A stretch of DNA of 64,000 bases from Methylotenera_A sp040387515 (GCA_040387515.1 JAZKDP010000036.1:1-64000); one strand, 5' to 3'; positions 45,436-54,406 are shown, counted from the first letter of the stretch. Notes: generated from the sequence alone by a model not told the origin. Made by a program: numbers and translations.

Positions 45436-46875
45436 TTGCTCGCACAACACACTCAATCGAAACCCGCCCATGCAGACACTGGGCGTGCAGAACAGTCAGC
45501 GCACTTCAACCAATCAAAGAAAATATTGATTGTAGAAGATGAGGTGCTGTTTGCACGCGCAGTACAAAAGCGTTTGCAAAAAGCGGGTTTTGAGTGTGAG
45601 CATGTTGAAAACTTAGCAGATGCACGTGCAATCATTAAGCAGTTCAATGCAGATTTGGTTTTGCTGGATATGCGTTTGCCAGATGGAAACGGTTTAGATT
45701 TGCTGAGTGAGTTCGTTGCAAAAAATATGACAACGATTGTCATGACAGCATACGGCGAAGTAAGTGATGCCGTAACCGCAATGAAATTAGGCGCAAACGA
45801 TTACTTAAAAAAACCGATTGATTTAGAAGAGTTATTATTAGTTGTTCAAAAAAACGAAAAAACTTCAGCGCTTCAAACCAGCTTAGATTACGCGCGGCAA
45901 CGCAATGCACATTCTAGCGATGGTATTACCTTAATTGGTGATAGTCCCGCTACCCAAAGTATTCATATGCAAATTGCACGTATTGCGCAGTTGGGGCATT
46001 TGACTGATTCTATCGCACCAACGGTTTTAATTACGGGTGAAACTGGTACAGGGAAAGATGTGGCAGCCCGATTGCTACACGCTTCTGGTATCAATAATGA
46101 AAAACCTTTTGTGCACGTTGATTGTGCATCTTTGCCGAACGAATTAATTGAAAGTGAGTTGTTTGGTCACGAAAAAGGCGCATTTACCAATGCGATTACT
46201 TCAAGACCTGGCTTGATTGAAGCGGCAGAAGACGGCACGTTATTTTTGGATGAAATTGGCGAATTGCCGTTAGCATTGCAAGCTAAGTTGTTGAGCGTGT
46301 TAGAGCGTCGTCGGGTAAGGCGTTTAGGCTCAACTAAAGAACGTATTGTGCCTGCACGCATTATTGCGGCAACCAATCGAAATTTGCATGAAATGTCACA
46401 AAATGGGCGTTTCCGCTCAGATTTATACTATCGCTTAAACGTGATGACTATCTCACTCGCGCCTTTGCGTGAGCGTGGTAACGATATATTGCAGTTAGCA
46501 AAACATTTTATGCAGTTAACCGAGAAACGCTATGGATTGACGAAACATCAGTTTAGTCAATCGGCAATCGATGCGATGCAGCTTTACAATTGGCCTGGTA
46601 ATGTACGTGAGTTGCGTCACCAAATTAGCCGCGCCGTATTGTTAAGCAGCCAAGTACAAATTACTGCCAACGATTTAAATTTAATCGACAATAAAAATAA
46701 AGCCGGTAATGAGCATAATCAACAATCCCAATTAACCTTAGATGCAACCGAAAGAAGTATGTTGTTGAAGGCTTTAGAGGCTGCACATAATAATGTATCT
46801 GAGGCTGCGCGCCAACTAGGCATTACGCGCATGACCATGCGCTATCGCATGGATAAGCACGGTATTAGCTTTTAA
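45436..46875 (+). CDS. Sigma-54-dependent response regulator (NtrC family) with GAFTNA loop
   Basis: The 479-residue activator starts at TTG 45436, seven bases after CAGGAG; no ATG fits as well. Residues about 29-145 form a receiver (ILIVEDEVLFARAV, VLLDMRLPDGNGLDL with the phospho-Asp, MTAYGE, YLKKPIDLEEL). The AAA+ domain has GETGTGKD, ELFGHEKGAFTNA, GTLFLDEIGELP and FRSDLYYRLNVM. A Fis-type helix-turn-helix ends it (NNVSEAARQLGITRMTMRYR). The sigma-54 contact loop reads GAFTNA where the consensus is GAFTGA. It is probably co-transcribed with the upstream receptor gene and likely activates it. No sensor kinase adjoins it. Confidence 0.92.
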   Translation: MLAQHTQSKPAHADTGRAEQSAHFNQSKKILIVEDEVLFARAVQKRLQKAGFECEHVENLADARAIIKQFNADLVLLDMRLPDGNGLDLLSEFVAKNMTTIVMTAYGEVSDAVTAMKLGANDYLKKPIDLEELLLVVQKNEKTSALQTSLDYARQRNAHSSDGITLIGDSPATQSIHMQIARIAQLGHLTDSIAPTVLITGETGTGKDVAARLLHASGINNEKPFVHVDCASLPNELIESELFGHEKGAFTNAITSRPGLIEAAEDGTLFLDEIGELPLALQAKLLSVLERRRVRRLGSTKERIVPARIIAATNRNLHEMSQNGRFRSDLYYRLNVMTISLAPLRERGNDILQLAKHFMQLTEKRYGLTKHQFSQSAIDAMQLYNWPGNVRELRHQISRAVLLSSQVQITANDLNLIDNKNKAGNEHNQQSQLTLDATERSMLLKALEAAHNNVSEAARQLGITRMTMRYRMDKHGISF

Positions 46876-46979
46876 AGCTAATTAATAATTCATCTTAATT
46901 TACCTTTAATTCACTCCAATCTACATTGAGTTTCTACGCTTTAGTCTGTCACTAAGCGTACGATTTCTGCATTCCGGCA

Positions 46980-46988
46980 TGGTATTAT
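46980..46988 (+). promoter_or_regulatory. Extended -10 promoter element of purT (TGGTATTAT)
   Basis: TG-G-TATTAT lies 53 bp before the purT ATG. No convincing -35 hexamer is seen. Pattern-based call. Confidence 0.4.
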
Positions 46989-47041
46989 TCTAGTCATTTT
47001 TCAACACTTAAAAATCAAATACAGCGCATGGGCAAAATTTT

Positions 47042-48262
47042 ATGAAACTAGGCACTCCTCTTACCGCTTCCGCGACCAAAGTTATGTTGCTGGGTAGCGG
47101 CGAACTTGGCAAAGAAGTGATTATTGCACTGCAACGCTTTGGGGTAGAAGTGATTGCCGTTGATCGCTATGCCAATGCACCAGGCCACCAAGTGGCGCAT
47201 CGCGCGTATACAATTGATATGACAGATGCTGTTGCACTTAAGGCATTAATCAAGCAAGAAAATCCACATTTTATTGTGCCGGAAATTGAGGCATTGAATA
47301 CCGATGTGCTGGCCGATATTGAGAACGAAGGCTTGGCAACAGTCATTCCTACGGTTAAAGCGGTGCAGCTCACCATGAATCGCGAAGGGATACGCCGTTT
47401 GGCGGCGGAAGAATTGCAACTGCCGGTTTCACCTTATGCCTTTGCACGAAGCGAAGCCGAATTGCAAACCGCCATTGATGGAGATGTTCATGCTGGCAAA
47501 GTGGGTATTGGTTATCCGTGCTTTATAAAACCAACCATGTCATCCAGCGGCAAAGGTCAATCGCGTATTACACAAGCCAGCGAAGTAAAAGCCGCGTGGG
47601 ATTATGCTGCAACGGGTGGGCGTGTCAATCAAGGTGTCGTGATTGTAGAAGGCCAAATTGATTTTGATTATGAAATTACCTTGTTAACGGTGCGTGCAAA
47701 AAACGAATCAGGCGAAACACAGACTTATTTTTGTGAGCCGATAGGGCATGTGCAAAAAAATGGTGATTATGTTGAGAGCTGGCAGCCACAAAAAATGACA
47801 GCCAATGCGCTTAAATCCGCGCAGCATGTTGCTAAAACCATTACCGATAGTTTGGGTGGGCTTGGCTTATTTGGCGTTGAATTATTCGTTAAAGATGATC
47901 AAGTTTGGTTTAGCGAAGTAAGCCCGCGCCCACATGACACAGGTATGGTGACGATGTGTTCACAGCGATTAAGTGAGTTTGAGTTGCACGCACGTGCTAT
48001 TTTGGGCTTGCCTGTTGATGTGAGTATGAAAGAAGCGGGCGCTAGCGCTGTGATTTATGGCGGCGTGGATAGCAACAATCTTCAATATGATGGCCTGGAA
48101 GCGGCTTTAAGTGTGCCGGGTAGCGATGTGCGTTTATTCGGCAAACCAGAATCATTTGCGCGTCGCCGTATGGGCGTTGCTTTGGCGATAGGCAAAGATA
48201 CTGATGAAGCGAGAACACGTGCCAAATTGGCAGCCAGCTTGGTGAAACCAAGCGCGGCATAG
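47042..48262 (+). CDS. purT: Formate-dependent phosphoribosylglycinamide formyltransferase 2 PurT
   Basis: This 406-residue ATP-grasp enzyme starts MKLGTPLTASATKVMLLGSGELGKEV and contains VDRYANAPGHQVAHRAY, PCFIKPTMSSSGKGQS (ATP-grasp loop), VEGQIDFDYEITLLTV and WFSEVSPRPHDTGMVT. It makes formyl-GAR from GAR, formate and ATP in purine synthesis, bypassing formyl-tetrahydrofolate. In a methylotroph, where formate is an abundant intermediate, this route is a natural fit; the lifestyle itself is inferred. Confidence 0.96.
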   Translation: MKLGTPLTASATKVMLLGSGELGKEVIIALQRFGVEVIAVDRYANAPGHQVAHRAYTIDMTDAVALKALIKQENPHFIVPEIEALNTDVLADIENEGLATVIPTVKAVQLTMNREGIRRLAAEELQLPVSPYAFARSEAELQTAIDGDVHAGKVGIGYPCFIKPTMSSSGKGQSRITQASEVKAAWDYAATGGRVNQGVVIVEGQIDFDYEITLLTVRAKNESGETQTYFCEPIGHVQKNGDYVESWQPQKMTANALKSAQHVAKTITDSLGGLGLFGVELFVKDDQVWFSEVSPRPHDTGMVTMCSQRLSEFELHARAILGLPVDVSMKEAGASAVIYGGVDSNNLQYDGLEAALSVPGSDVRLFGKPESFARRRMGVALAIGKDTDEARTRAKLAASLVKPSAA

Positions 48263-48290
48263 TGTTAATTAACGGAATATAAATAGCGTA

Positions 48291-48719
48291 ATGTTAGACA
48301 AAATACAAGAAGCAGGCAGCAGTAAATCTACCTTTTATATGTTGCTAGGTGGCGAGCAAGGCGGCACCGCTGCGATTCGCCTGCTTGTAGAAACATTTTA
48401 TGACATTATGGATAGTGACCCGAAAGCGGCGCCAATTCGTGCCCTGCATCCGGCTGATTTAACGGCATCGCGTGAAAAGCTCTTTATGTTTTTAACGGGC
48501 TGGACAGGCGGCCCGCAATTGTACATAGAGCGTTACGGAAATCCATTTTTGCGGCGTAGACATTTGCCTTTTAGCATTGGTGAAAGTGAACGTGATCAAT
48601 GGATGTACTGCATGATAAAAGCCATGCAAACTTTGAAAATAGATGAATTGTTAATGCAAAAATTGGCCGAGCAATTATATGGTGTGGCGGATTTTATGCG
48701 TAATCGCGAAGCGGAATAA
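48291..48719 (+). CDS. Group II truncated haemoglobin
   Basis: The 142-residue globin has the proximal His in RRRHLPF (H91) and the group II hallmark Trp at G8 in RDQWM (W104). The B-helix carries FYDIM with Tyr near position B10. An N-terminal extension of about 20 residues precedes the globin fold. Such proteins bind O2 and NO and are linked to redox or NO protection. It follows purT by 28 bp and may share its transcript. Confidence 0.9.
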   Translation: MLDKIQEAGSSKSTFYMLLGGEQGGTAAIRLLVETFYDIMDSDPKAAPIRALHPADLTASREKLFMFLTGWTGGPQLYIERYGNPFLRRRHLPFSIGESERDQWMYCMIKAMQTLKIDELLMQKLAEQLYGVADFMRNREAE

Positions 48720-48940
48720 ACCGAGTTACTTAAGCAGCATAAATCTAGTTATTCTTAAGTTAATCTACTGAAAAAATTGAAGGTTAGCTAATTTTCAAAG
48801 CATGGGCTGCTGCAATTTAAAATAACGGCTCTCGTCTGTTATAGCTCAGTCACAATCAACTGTTGTATATGACACTAGTCAACTCACACAATTGCTACAA
48901 TCATTAATCAGACGAGCTTAATCTGAAGTAAAAAGATTAA

Positions 48941-49261
48941 TTAGATCGTATCTATCATACTGCCAAATATTTGATATCGCTGATTACCGATGTGATTGAT
49001 ATTTTCAAAGTTGAAGCAGATTCCCTGCTCAAGTTAGAAGAAGCACACTATAAAACACGTTTTTCTATGGCCGGACTAGAAGGCGTGCAACAGGCAAACA
49101 CTATTCCACATCATTTTATTATTTTAGATATACAATTACCTGATAATAACGTTTTAGAAGCGTTAGGTCACATTGTGTAGACACATAATGTGTCTAGCAT
49201 TGCGATAACATCTTATGCAATAAAACAAGGTGAGGTGATGTGTGAAAATTTTAGTTGTTGA
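48941..49261 (+). pseudogene. Remnant of a hybrid sensor histidine kinase (HisKA piece joined to a broken receiver domain)
   Basis: In one frame one reads YLISLITDVIDIFKVEAD, which matches the end of a HisKA dimerisation helix (LINDVLDISKIEAG type). It is followed directly by FIILDIQLPDNNVLEALGHI (receiver phosphoacceptor region), an in-frame TAG at 49178, then NVSSIAITSYAIKQGE (receiver strand 4, normally VIALTSYAMKGDE). The ATPase domain is missing, the receiver carries a stop, and no proper start exists, so the gene is dead. The remainder of the 48720-49241 gap shows no intact coding sequence. The remnant runs 20 bp into the following gene's start in another frame. Confidence 0.75.
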
Positions 49262-51002
49262 AGATGATGGGAGCTCACTTAAATTGGATAAACACGATAC
49301 AGACCTTGTGCGTAATGAATTAAGTAAGAAAGTTCTGGAGTTGAGCGAAGAGCGAGAAAAACTCGTCGCAAGCGAGGCGCGATTTAGAGATTTTGCTGAA
49401 GCTTCTGCAGACTGGTTTTGGGAGTCTGATGAATATCTAAAAATAATTGCAGTGACAGGCGGGCCTCAAGGATTAAGTTTTTACAGTTTGACCAATTTGG
49501 CAGAAGCTTGCCATAGCCACAGCTCTAACGAAATGCTAAAAACCTTGCAGTCGCATAAAAATTTTGCAGATTATGTCGTGCACTTTACCGATGAAATGGG
49601 CAAGTTAGTTTATTTGCGCGTTTCTGGTAAGCCTGTATTTACGCATGATGGCAGTTTCATTGGTTATCGTGGTGTAGGGCGTGATGTAAGCGAAACGATT
49701 GCCTTAAGCCGCAAAGTAGAGTTTTTAGCCTCGCATGATGAATTAACTGGTTTGCCTAACCGCAGCATGTTTAGGCAGCGTTTAGAGCATGCCGTGATAA
49801 AAGCCTCGCGCGAAGGTGATCAGGTTTTATTGTTATTCTTTGATTTAGATCATTTTAAAGTGATCAATGATACGCTCGGCCATGAAGTGGGTGACCAGCT
49901 GTTGATAATGGCAACCAAGCGTATTACAGAACGCGTGCGCGCAACCGATGTGCTGTGCAGGCTGGGCGGTGATGAGTTTGTAATGATTATGGAAGGTGCA
50001 TCACCGCAGGACGGACATCGTTTAGTGCGCGATATCATTGCTGCATTTGCAACGCCATTTGAGATTCAACAGCAAAAAGTATTTTGCACGGTAAGTATTG
50101 GCGTGAGTGTTTACCCAGATGATACGATTGATACGCAAACACTTTTGGTTTATGCCGATTTAGCGATGTATCGTGCCAAACAAAATGGGCGTAATGATTT
50201 CGAGTTTTATACCAGTAATCTGAATTTTATTGCGCATCAATGGTTAGAAATGGAGCATGGTATCCGTCAGGCGCTAATAGACAACCAACTGTTTATTATG
50301 TACCAACCGCAATTAGAAAATACGCATAATCAGTTAATTGGCATGGAAGCCTTAATCCGCTGGCGTCATCCTCAGCGCGGTCTAATTCCGCCACTAGAGT
50401 TCATTAAAATTGCAGAGCAATCATCATTGATTAATCTGATTGGTGAATGGGTGTTAGAAGCGACCTGTAAGCAAATGCGTATATGGATAGACAAGAAATA
50501 TAAACTGCCGCGCGTATCAATGAATATTTCAGTTCGCCATTTACGTTCAGATAGCTTAATCAAAACATTGAATACCATCACAGCTAAATACAATATCGCC
50601 CCAGCGATGTTGTGCCTTGAAATTACCGAATATGCCTTGTTGGAAGAAATGGATGTCGTTAAAGATAATATTCGCTTAATCAAGGGGCTAGGTTTTAATA
50701 TTTCGCTAGATGATTTTGGTATGGGACATTCATCGCTTTTATCTCTGAAGCGTTGGGCTGTGGATGAAGTGAAAATAGACCGTTCATTTATTGAAGATCT
50801 AGTCAATCGTGAGGAAGACCGCGTTATTGTTAAAGCGATTGTCGTGCTGGGTGACGCGTTGGGCTTGGAGCTAATAGCAGAGGGTGTAGAGAACCAACAG
50901 CAGGCTGATATTCTCATTGCAAGCGGATGTAAAAAAGTACAAGGCTATTTTTATTCGCCGCCATTGGAGCTAAAAGAAATGGAAACTTGGCTTAAAAAGT
51001 AG
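49242..51002 (+). CDS. PAS-GGDEF-EAL protein (cyclic-di-GMP turnover) with a vestigial receiver N-terminus
   Basis: The protein has 586 residues. GTG 49242 has GAGG six bases before it. Residues 1-14 read MKILVVEDDGSSLK, the first strand and acidic pair of a receiver domain, but the rest of that domain is absent. A short coiled coil (about 22-45), a PAS domain (about 46-150), GGDEF (RLGGDEF near 241-247, with RATD five residues before it as an inhibitory I-site) and EAL (GMEALIRWRHP near 368; LEITEYALLEE; LDDFGMGHSSL) follow. Both catalytic signatures are intact, so it may make or degrade c-di-GMP. The stub and the kinase remnant upstream suggest a decayed two-component locus. Confidence 0.9.
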   Translation: MKILVVEDDGSSLKLDKHDTDLVRNELSKKVLELSEEREKLVASEARFRDFAEASADWFWESDEYLKIIAVTGGPQGLSFYSLTNLAEACHSHSSNEMLKTLQSHKNFADYVVHFTDEMGKLVYLRVSGKPVFTHDGSFIGYRGVGRDVSETIALSRKVEFLASHDELTGLPNRSMFRQRLEHAVIKASREGDQVLLLFFDLDHFKVINDTLGHEVGDQLLIMATKRITERVRATDVLCRLGGDEFVMIMEGASPQDGHRLVRDIIAAFATPFEIQQQKVFCTVSIGVSVYPDDTIDTQTLLVYADLAMYRAKQNGRNDFEFYTSNLNFIAHQWLEMEHGIRQALIDNQLFIMYQPQLENTHNQLIGMEALIRWRHPQRGLIPPLEFIKIAEQSSLINLIGEWVLEATCKQMRIWIDKKYKLPRVSMNISVRHLRSDSLIKTLNTITAKYNIAPAMLCLEITEYALLEEMDVVKDNIRLIKGLGFNISLDDFGMGHSSLLSLKRWAVDEVKIDRSFIEDLVNREEDRVIVKAIVVLGDALGLELIAEGVENQQQADILIASGCKKVQGYFYSPPLELKEMETWLKK

Positions 51003-51045
51003 GCTTAAAAGCCAGTTTGAGAAATATACTTTGAAAAATTAACTT

Positions 51046-51079
51046 AAAAAAACAGTTAAGTTTAAAAGCTTAACTGTTT
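51046..51079 (-). terminator. Terminator between the GGDEF-EAL gene and the DEAD-box operon
   Basis: AAACAGTTAAG/CTTAACTGTTT forms an 11-bp stem with an 8-nt loop. On the minus strand it is followed by a run of T residues and ends the helicase operon; on the plus strand it is followed by a weaker T-stretch and may also end the GGDEF-EAL transcript. Confidence 0.8.
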
Positions 51080-51087
51080 AAATCTGG

Positions 51088-52527
51088 TTATTTTTGAACT
51101 GCTCTATTACTTAGCTTTAATCCACCTAATAAGGCGGCCACAGGAGTTTTGTTTAACTTGGCCTGAAACTGCATAGCGCCGTTAGTTGCTTGATGAACTG
51201 TCGGCTCATATGGCTTATCAAACCAAGGGTCTTTTGAAGGCTTACGCGTATGTTGGCGCGGTTTAATAGCATGGCGGTTAGAGGCAACGGTGTCGTTGTC
51301 TTGCTGCTGTAAGTTGCTGGATGGTTTTTTGCCATTTGTTGCGCTGGATTGATACGTCGCTTTTGCAAGGATTTTCGGATCAGCTTGTACTTTTTCAATG
51401 CTACGTTTAATCAGTTTTTCAATATCTGCCAGATATTTTTCTTCATCTTCACTCACCAAAGAAATAGCGATGCCGCTTGCACCTGCACGGCCTGTACGGC
51501 CAATGCGATGTACATAGTCTTCTGGCGCACTAGGTATTTCGTAGTTAATCACCATTGGTAAATCACTGATATCCAAGCCGCGTGCAGCAACATCGGTGGC
51601 TACTAATGCAGTGATTTTTCCCGCTTTAAATGCATCTAATGCTTCTATGCGTTCTTTTTGGCTTTTATCGCCATGAATTGCATCGGCGGTGATGCCTTCT
51701 TTTTGTAAAGCGCGGCTTAATTTGCTAGCGGTGATTTTAGTTTTGGTGAAAATAATCACTTGTTTGCTGTCAGATTCACTTAATAAGTGTGTCAGCAATG
51801 CTTGTTTACTATTTTGCGCAACTAAATACACTTTTTGCGTCACATTATCGTTAGTGGCGTTACTGCGCGCCACTTCAATCAGTGTTGGGTTGGTCAAAAA
51901 GTCATCGGCTAATTTTTTAATTTCATTTGAAAACGTAGCAGAGAACATTAAGTTTTGACGCTGCTTTGGTAACAAAGCCAAAATGCGTTTTAAATCAGGC
52001 ATAAAGCCCATGTCCAACATTCTGTCGGCTTCGTCCAATACTAAAATCTGTACTTGCGATAAATTCAGTGTTTTTTGCTCAACATGATCAAGCAAACGGC
52101 CTGGCGTTGCGACTAAAACTTCTATACCTGTTTTTAAATGCGGAATTTGCGTTTTAATATCTACACCACCAAAAACCACTAAACTTTTTAGTGGTGTATG
52201 TTTGGCATAAACTTTAATGCTTTCTTCTACCTGAATTGCTAATTCGCGCGTTGGTGTTAGCACCAGTGCGCGTATCGGGTGTTTCGCAGGTGAAGTACTT
52301 GCACTTGCGAACGGCAGTAGCTTTTGCAAAATCGGCAGCGCAAAAGCCGCCGTTTTGCCCGTACCTGTTTGTGCGCCCGCCATCAAATCCAAACCTTGCA
52401 ATGCCAATGGAATTGCCTTGGCTTGGATGGGCGTGGGTATTGTATAACCAGTTTCGCTCACCGCTTTTAACAGCGGTGCAGCGAGACCTAATGCATCAAA
52501 CATAATGGGTTCGATCGTTGTATCCAT
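51088..52527 (-). CDS. rhlE: DEAD-box RNA helicase (RhlE-like), second gene of tandem pair
   Basis: The 479-residue helicase has the Q-motif region (GYTIPTPIQAKAIP), motif I AQTGTGKT, PTRELA, TPGRL, the DEAD box in VLDEADRMLDMGF, SAT, and HRIGRTGRAG. The tail after about residue 390 is basic and low-complexity with KPSSNLQQQ and RKPSKDPWF. RhlE-type helicases remodel RNA in ribosome assembly and decay. The gene starts 13 bp after the stop of another DEAD-box gene, so it is likely translated from the same transcript. An internal Met (52503) is a possible alternative start. Confidence 0.9.
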   Translation of the reverse strand: MDTTIEPIMFDALGLAAPLLKAVSETGYTIPTPIQAKAIPLALQGLDLMAGAQTGTGKTAAFALPILQKLLPFASASTSPAKHPIRALVLTPTRELAIQVEESIKVYAKHTPLKSLVVFGGVDIKTQIPHLKTGIEVLVATPGRLLDHVEQKTLNLSQVQILVLDEADRMLDMGFMPDLKRILALLPKQRQNLMFSATFSNEIKKLADDFLTNPTLIEVARSNATNDNVTQKVYLVAQNSKQALLTHLLSESDSKQVIIFTKTKITASKLSRALQKEGITADAIHGDKSQKERIEALDAFKAGKITALVATDVAARGLDISDLPMVINYEIPSAPEDYVHRIGRTGRAGASGIAISLVSEDEEKYLADIEKLIKRSIEKVQADPKILAKATYQSSATNGKKPSSNLQQQDNDTVASNRHAIKPRQHTRKPSKDPWFDKPYEPTVHQATNGAMQFQAKLNKTPVAALLGGLKLSNRAVQK

Positions 52528-52540
52528 TTAGTTTGTTTTC

Positions 52541-54406
52541 TTATACAAAGCTACGTGGACGACGTGGCGTAGAATCACCGCCATTACGTGCTGGACGGTC
52601 ACCCGTTGGGCGGTCGCCAGATGGACGTGATGGGCGTGGATTACCAAATTTTTCACCACTGTTACTTCTTGGCGCTGCACCGCGCGGAGCATCACCTCGT
52701 GGCGCAGAGCGTGAACCTTCGCTGCGATTTGGCCTGTCACCAAAACTGCCTTCTGGTTTACGCGCATAAGGCCTGTTTTCTGTTGCTCGGGGAGCACCTG
52801 TTCTGTCGCCTGGTTTTCCGCCGAAACCTTTACTTAATTCGCGTGCGAATTGCATATCAGTATCTTTAGTATAGCTACGGCTATTACCATCCACTTCGCG
52901 TGAAGGTGCTGCACGGTTTTCATTGCTATTCGCAAAACGGTCACTGTTACGTGCTGGACGCTCTGAGTTTGAAAATGCCGGTTTATCGCCAAAAGCAGGA
53001 CGATCACCAAATGAACGAGCAGGGCGAGCGCCATCATGTGTACGCTCTTTATTGCGGTCATTAAAACCACCAGCGCGTGCGCCGTATGTTTTTTCACCAG
53101 CAGGTTTTTCGCCCATTACGCGGTCACCAAATGTGCCACGGTTGTTGTCACGTGATTGGTAACCACCACGGTCACCTGGTTTGTGTGCAGAACGTTCGTT
53201 ACGGCCACCACGATCACTGCGATCACCATTGCTACGTCTTGCGCCATCTTTGCCAGAACCAGTGCTAAAGCTACGTTTTGGCTCAAAGCCTTCAACTACA
53301 GTTGCGTCTAATTTTTGACCAGTATATTGCTCAATTTTGCGCAATAAATGTCTATCCATATTTGATGCAAATGAAATCGCGATACCTTTATTGTTAGCGC
53401 GACCAGTACGACCGATACGATGTACGTAATCTTCAGCAAATTTTGGTAAATCGTAATTGATGACGTGGCTAATACCTTGCACGTCAATACCGCGTGCTGC
53501 AACATCGGTTGCTACTAAAACTTTTACATCGCCTTGGCGCAATTTTGTCAAAGTGCGGTTACGCGCACCTTGTGTCATATCACCATGCAAAGCGGCTGTT
53601 TTATGGCCAGCTGCATATAAGTCTTCTGCCAATACATCGGCATGACGTTTAGTGCTAGTGAAAATAATCGCTTGGTTCATGTCTGGTGCAATCAATAAAT
53701 GCTCAAGCAATTTGTTTTTATGCGTCATGTCATCTACAAAATGCATGCGTTGTTCAATATTGGCATGTTTTTCTTTTTGGCCAGCAACTTGTAGCGTTAC
53801 TGGGTTGGTTAAGAATTGTTTACCAATGTGCATGATGCCATCTAATGTGGCTGAAAATAATAGTGTTTGACGCTCTTTTGGCAAGGCTTCACAGATGCGT
53901 TCTACATCTGGCATAAAGCCCATGTCTAACATACGGTCTGCTTCGTCCAAAATCAACATTTGTAAACGGCTTAAATCAATACGGCCGCGTTCCATATGGT
54001 CAATAAAACGACCAGGCGTAGCCACTAAAATATCTAATGGTTGTGAAAGTAATTTGTTCTGTAGTGGGTAAGGCATACCACCCACGATACTCACTGTACG
54101 AGCGCGAATATATTTACCGTATTTACGTGCAGCTTCGTTAACTTGAGCCGCTAATTCGCGTGTTGGTGTTAATACTAAAATGCGTGGACCACGGCTGCTA
54201 AGTGCGTGTGGTGTGGCTAATAAGTTAAGTGCTGGCAATGTAAATGCCGCTGTTTTACCTGTACCTGTTTGCGCAGAAGCCATGATGTCGCGGCCTTCTA
54301 GGGCTGGCGGAATAGCTTGTGCTTGTACAGCAGTTGGTGTTTCGTAACCTGCTTCAAGCACGGCACGTAAAATGGTTGGGTGTAGATTTAATGAATCAAA
54401 AGACAA
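52541..54406 (-). CDS. DEAD-box RNA helicase with long Arg/Gly-rich tail, first gene of tandem pair
   Basis: The helicase is 621 residues from TTG 54406, which gives MSFDSLNLHPTILRAVLEAG as in relatives and has AAAGGGA at a good distance; the longer frame to 54448 adds residues without family match. Motifs: AQTGTGKTAAF, PTRELAAQV, LDEADRMLDMGF, SAT, HRIGRTGRANN. From about residue 385 the protein is a 235-residue disordered tail dominated by Arg, Gly, Asp, Asn and Ser with many GDR, GGR and RPAR pieces, probably an RNA-binding tail. It heads a two-helicase operon with a consensus promoter about 290 bp upstream, typical of cold-inducible helicases. RhlE versus DeaD naming is uncertain. Confidence 0.9.
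   Translation of the reverse strand: MSFDSLNLHPTILRAVLEAGYETPTAVQAQAIPPALEGRDIMASAQTGTGKTAAFTLPALNLLATPHALSSRGPRILVLTPTRELAAQVNEAARKYGKYIRARTVSIVGGMPYPLQNKLLSQPLDILVATPGRFIDHMERGRIDLSRLQMLILDEADRMLDMGFMPDVERICEALPKERQTLLFSATLDGIMHIGKQFLTNPVTLQVAGQKEKHANIEQRMHFVDDMTHKNKLLEHLLIAPDMNQAIIFTSTKRHADVLAEDLYAAGHKTAALHGDMTQGARNRTLTKLRQGDVKVLVATDVAARGIDVQGISHVINYDLPKFAEDYVHRIGRTGRANNKGIAISFASNMDRHLLRKIEQYTGQKLDATVVEGFEPKRSFSTGSGKDGARRSNGDRSDRGGRNERSAHKPGDRGGYQSRDNNRGTFGDRVMGEKPAGEKTYGARAGGFNDRNKERTHDGARPARSFGDRPAFGDKPAFSNSERPARNSDRFANSNENRAAPSREVDGNSRSYTKDTDMQFARELSKGFGGKPGDRTGAPRATENRPYARKPEGSFGDRPNRSEGSRSAPRGDAPRGAAPRSNSGEKFGNPRPSRPSGDRPTGDRPARNGGDSTPRRPRSFV

Noticed and set aside
52518..53268. Several long open frames opposite the helicase tail
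   Set aside because: They are shadows created by the biased Arg/Gly/Asp codon use of the helicase C-terminal region; no start signals or family resemblance.
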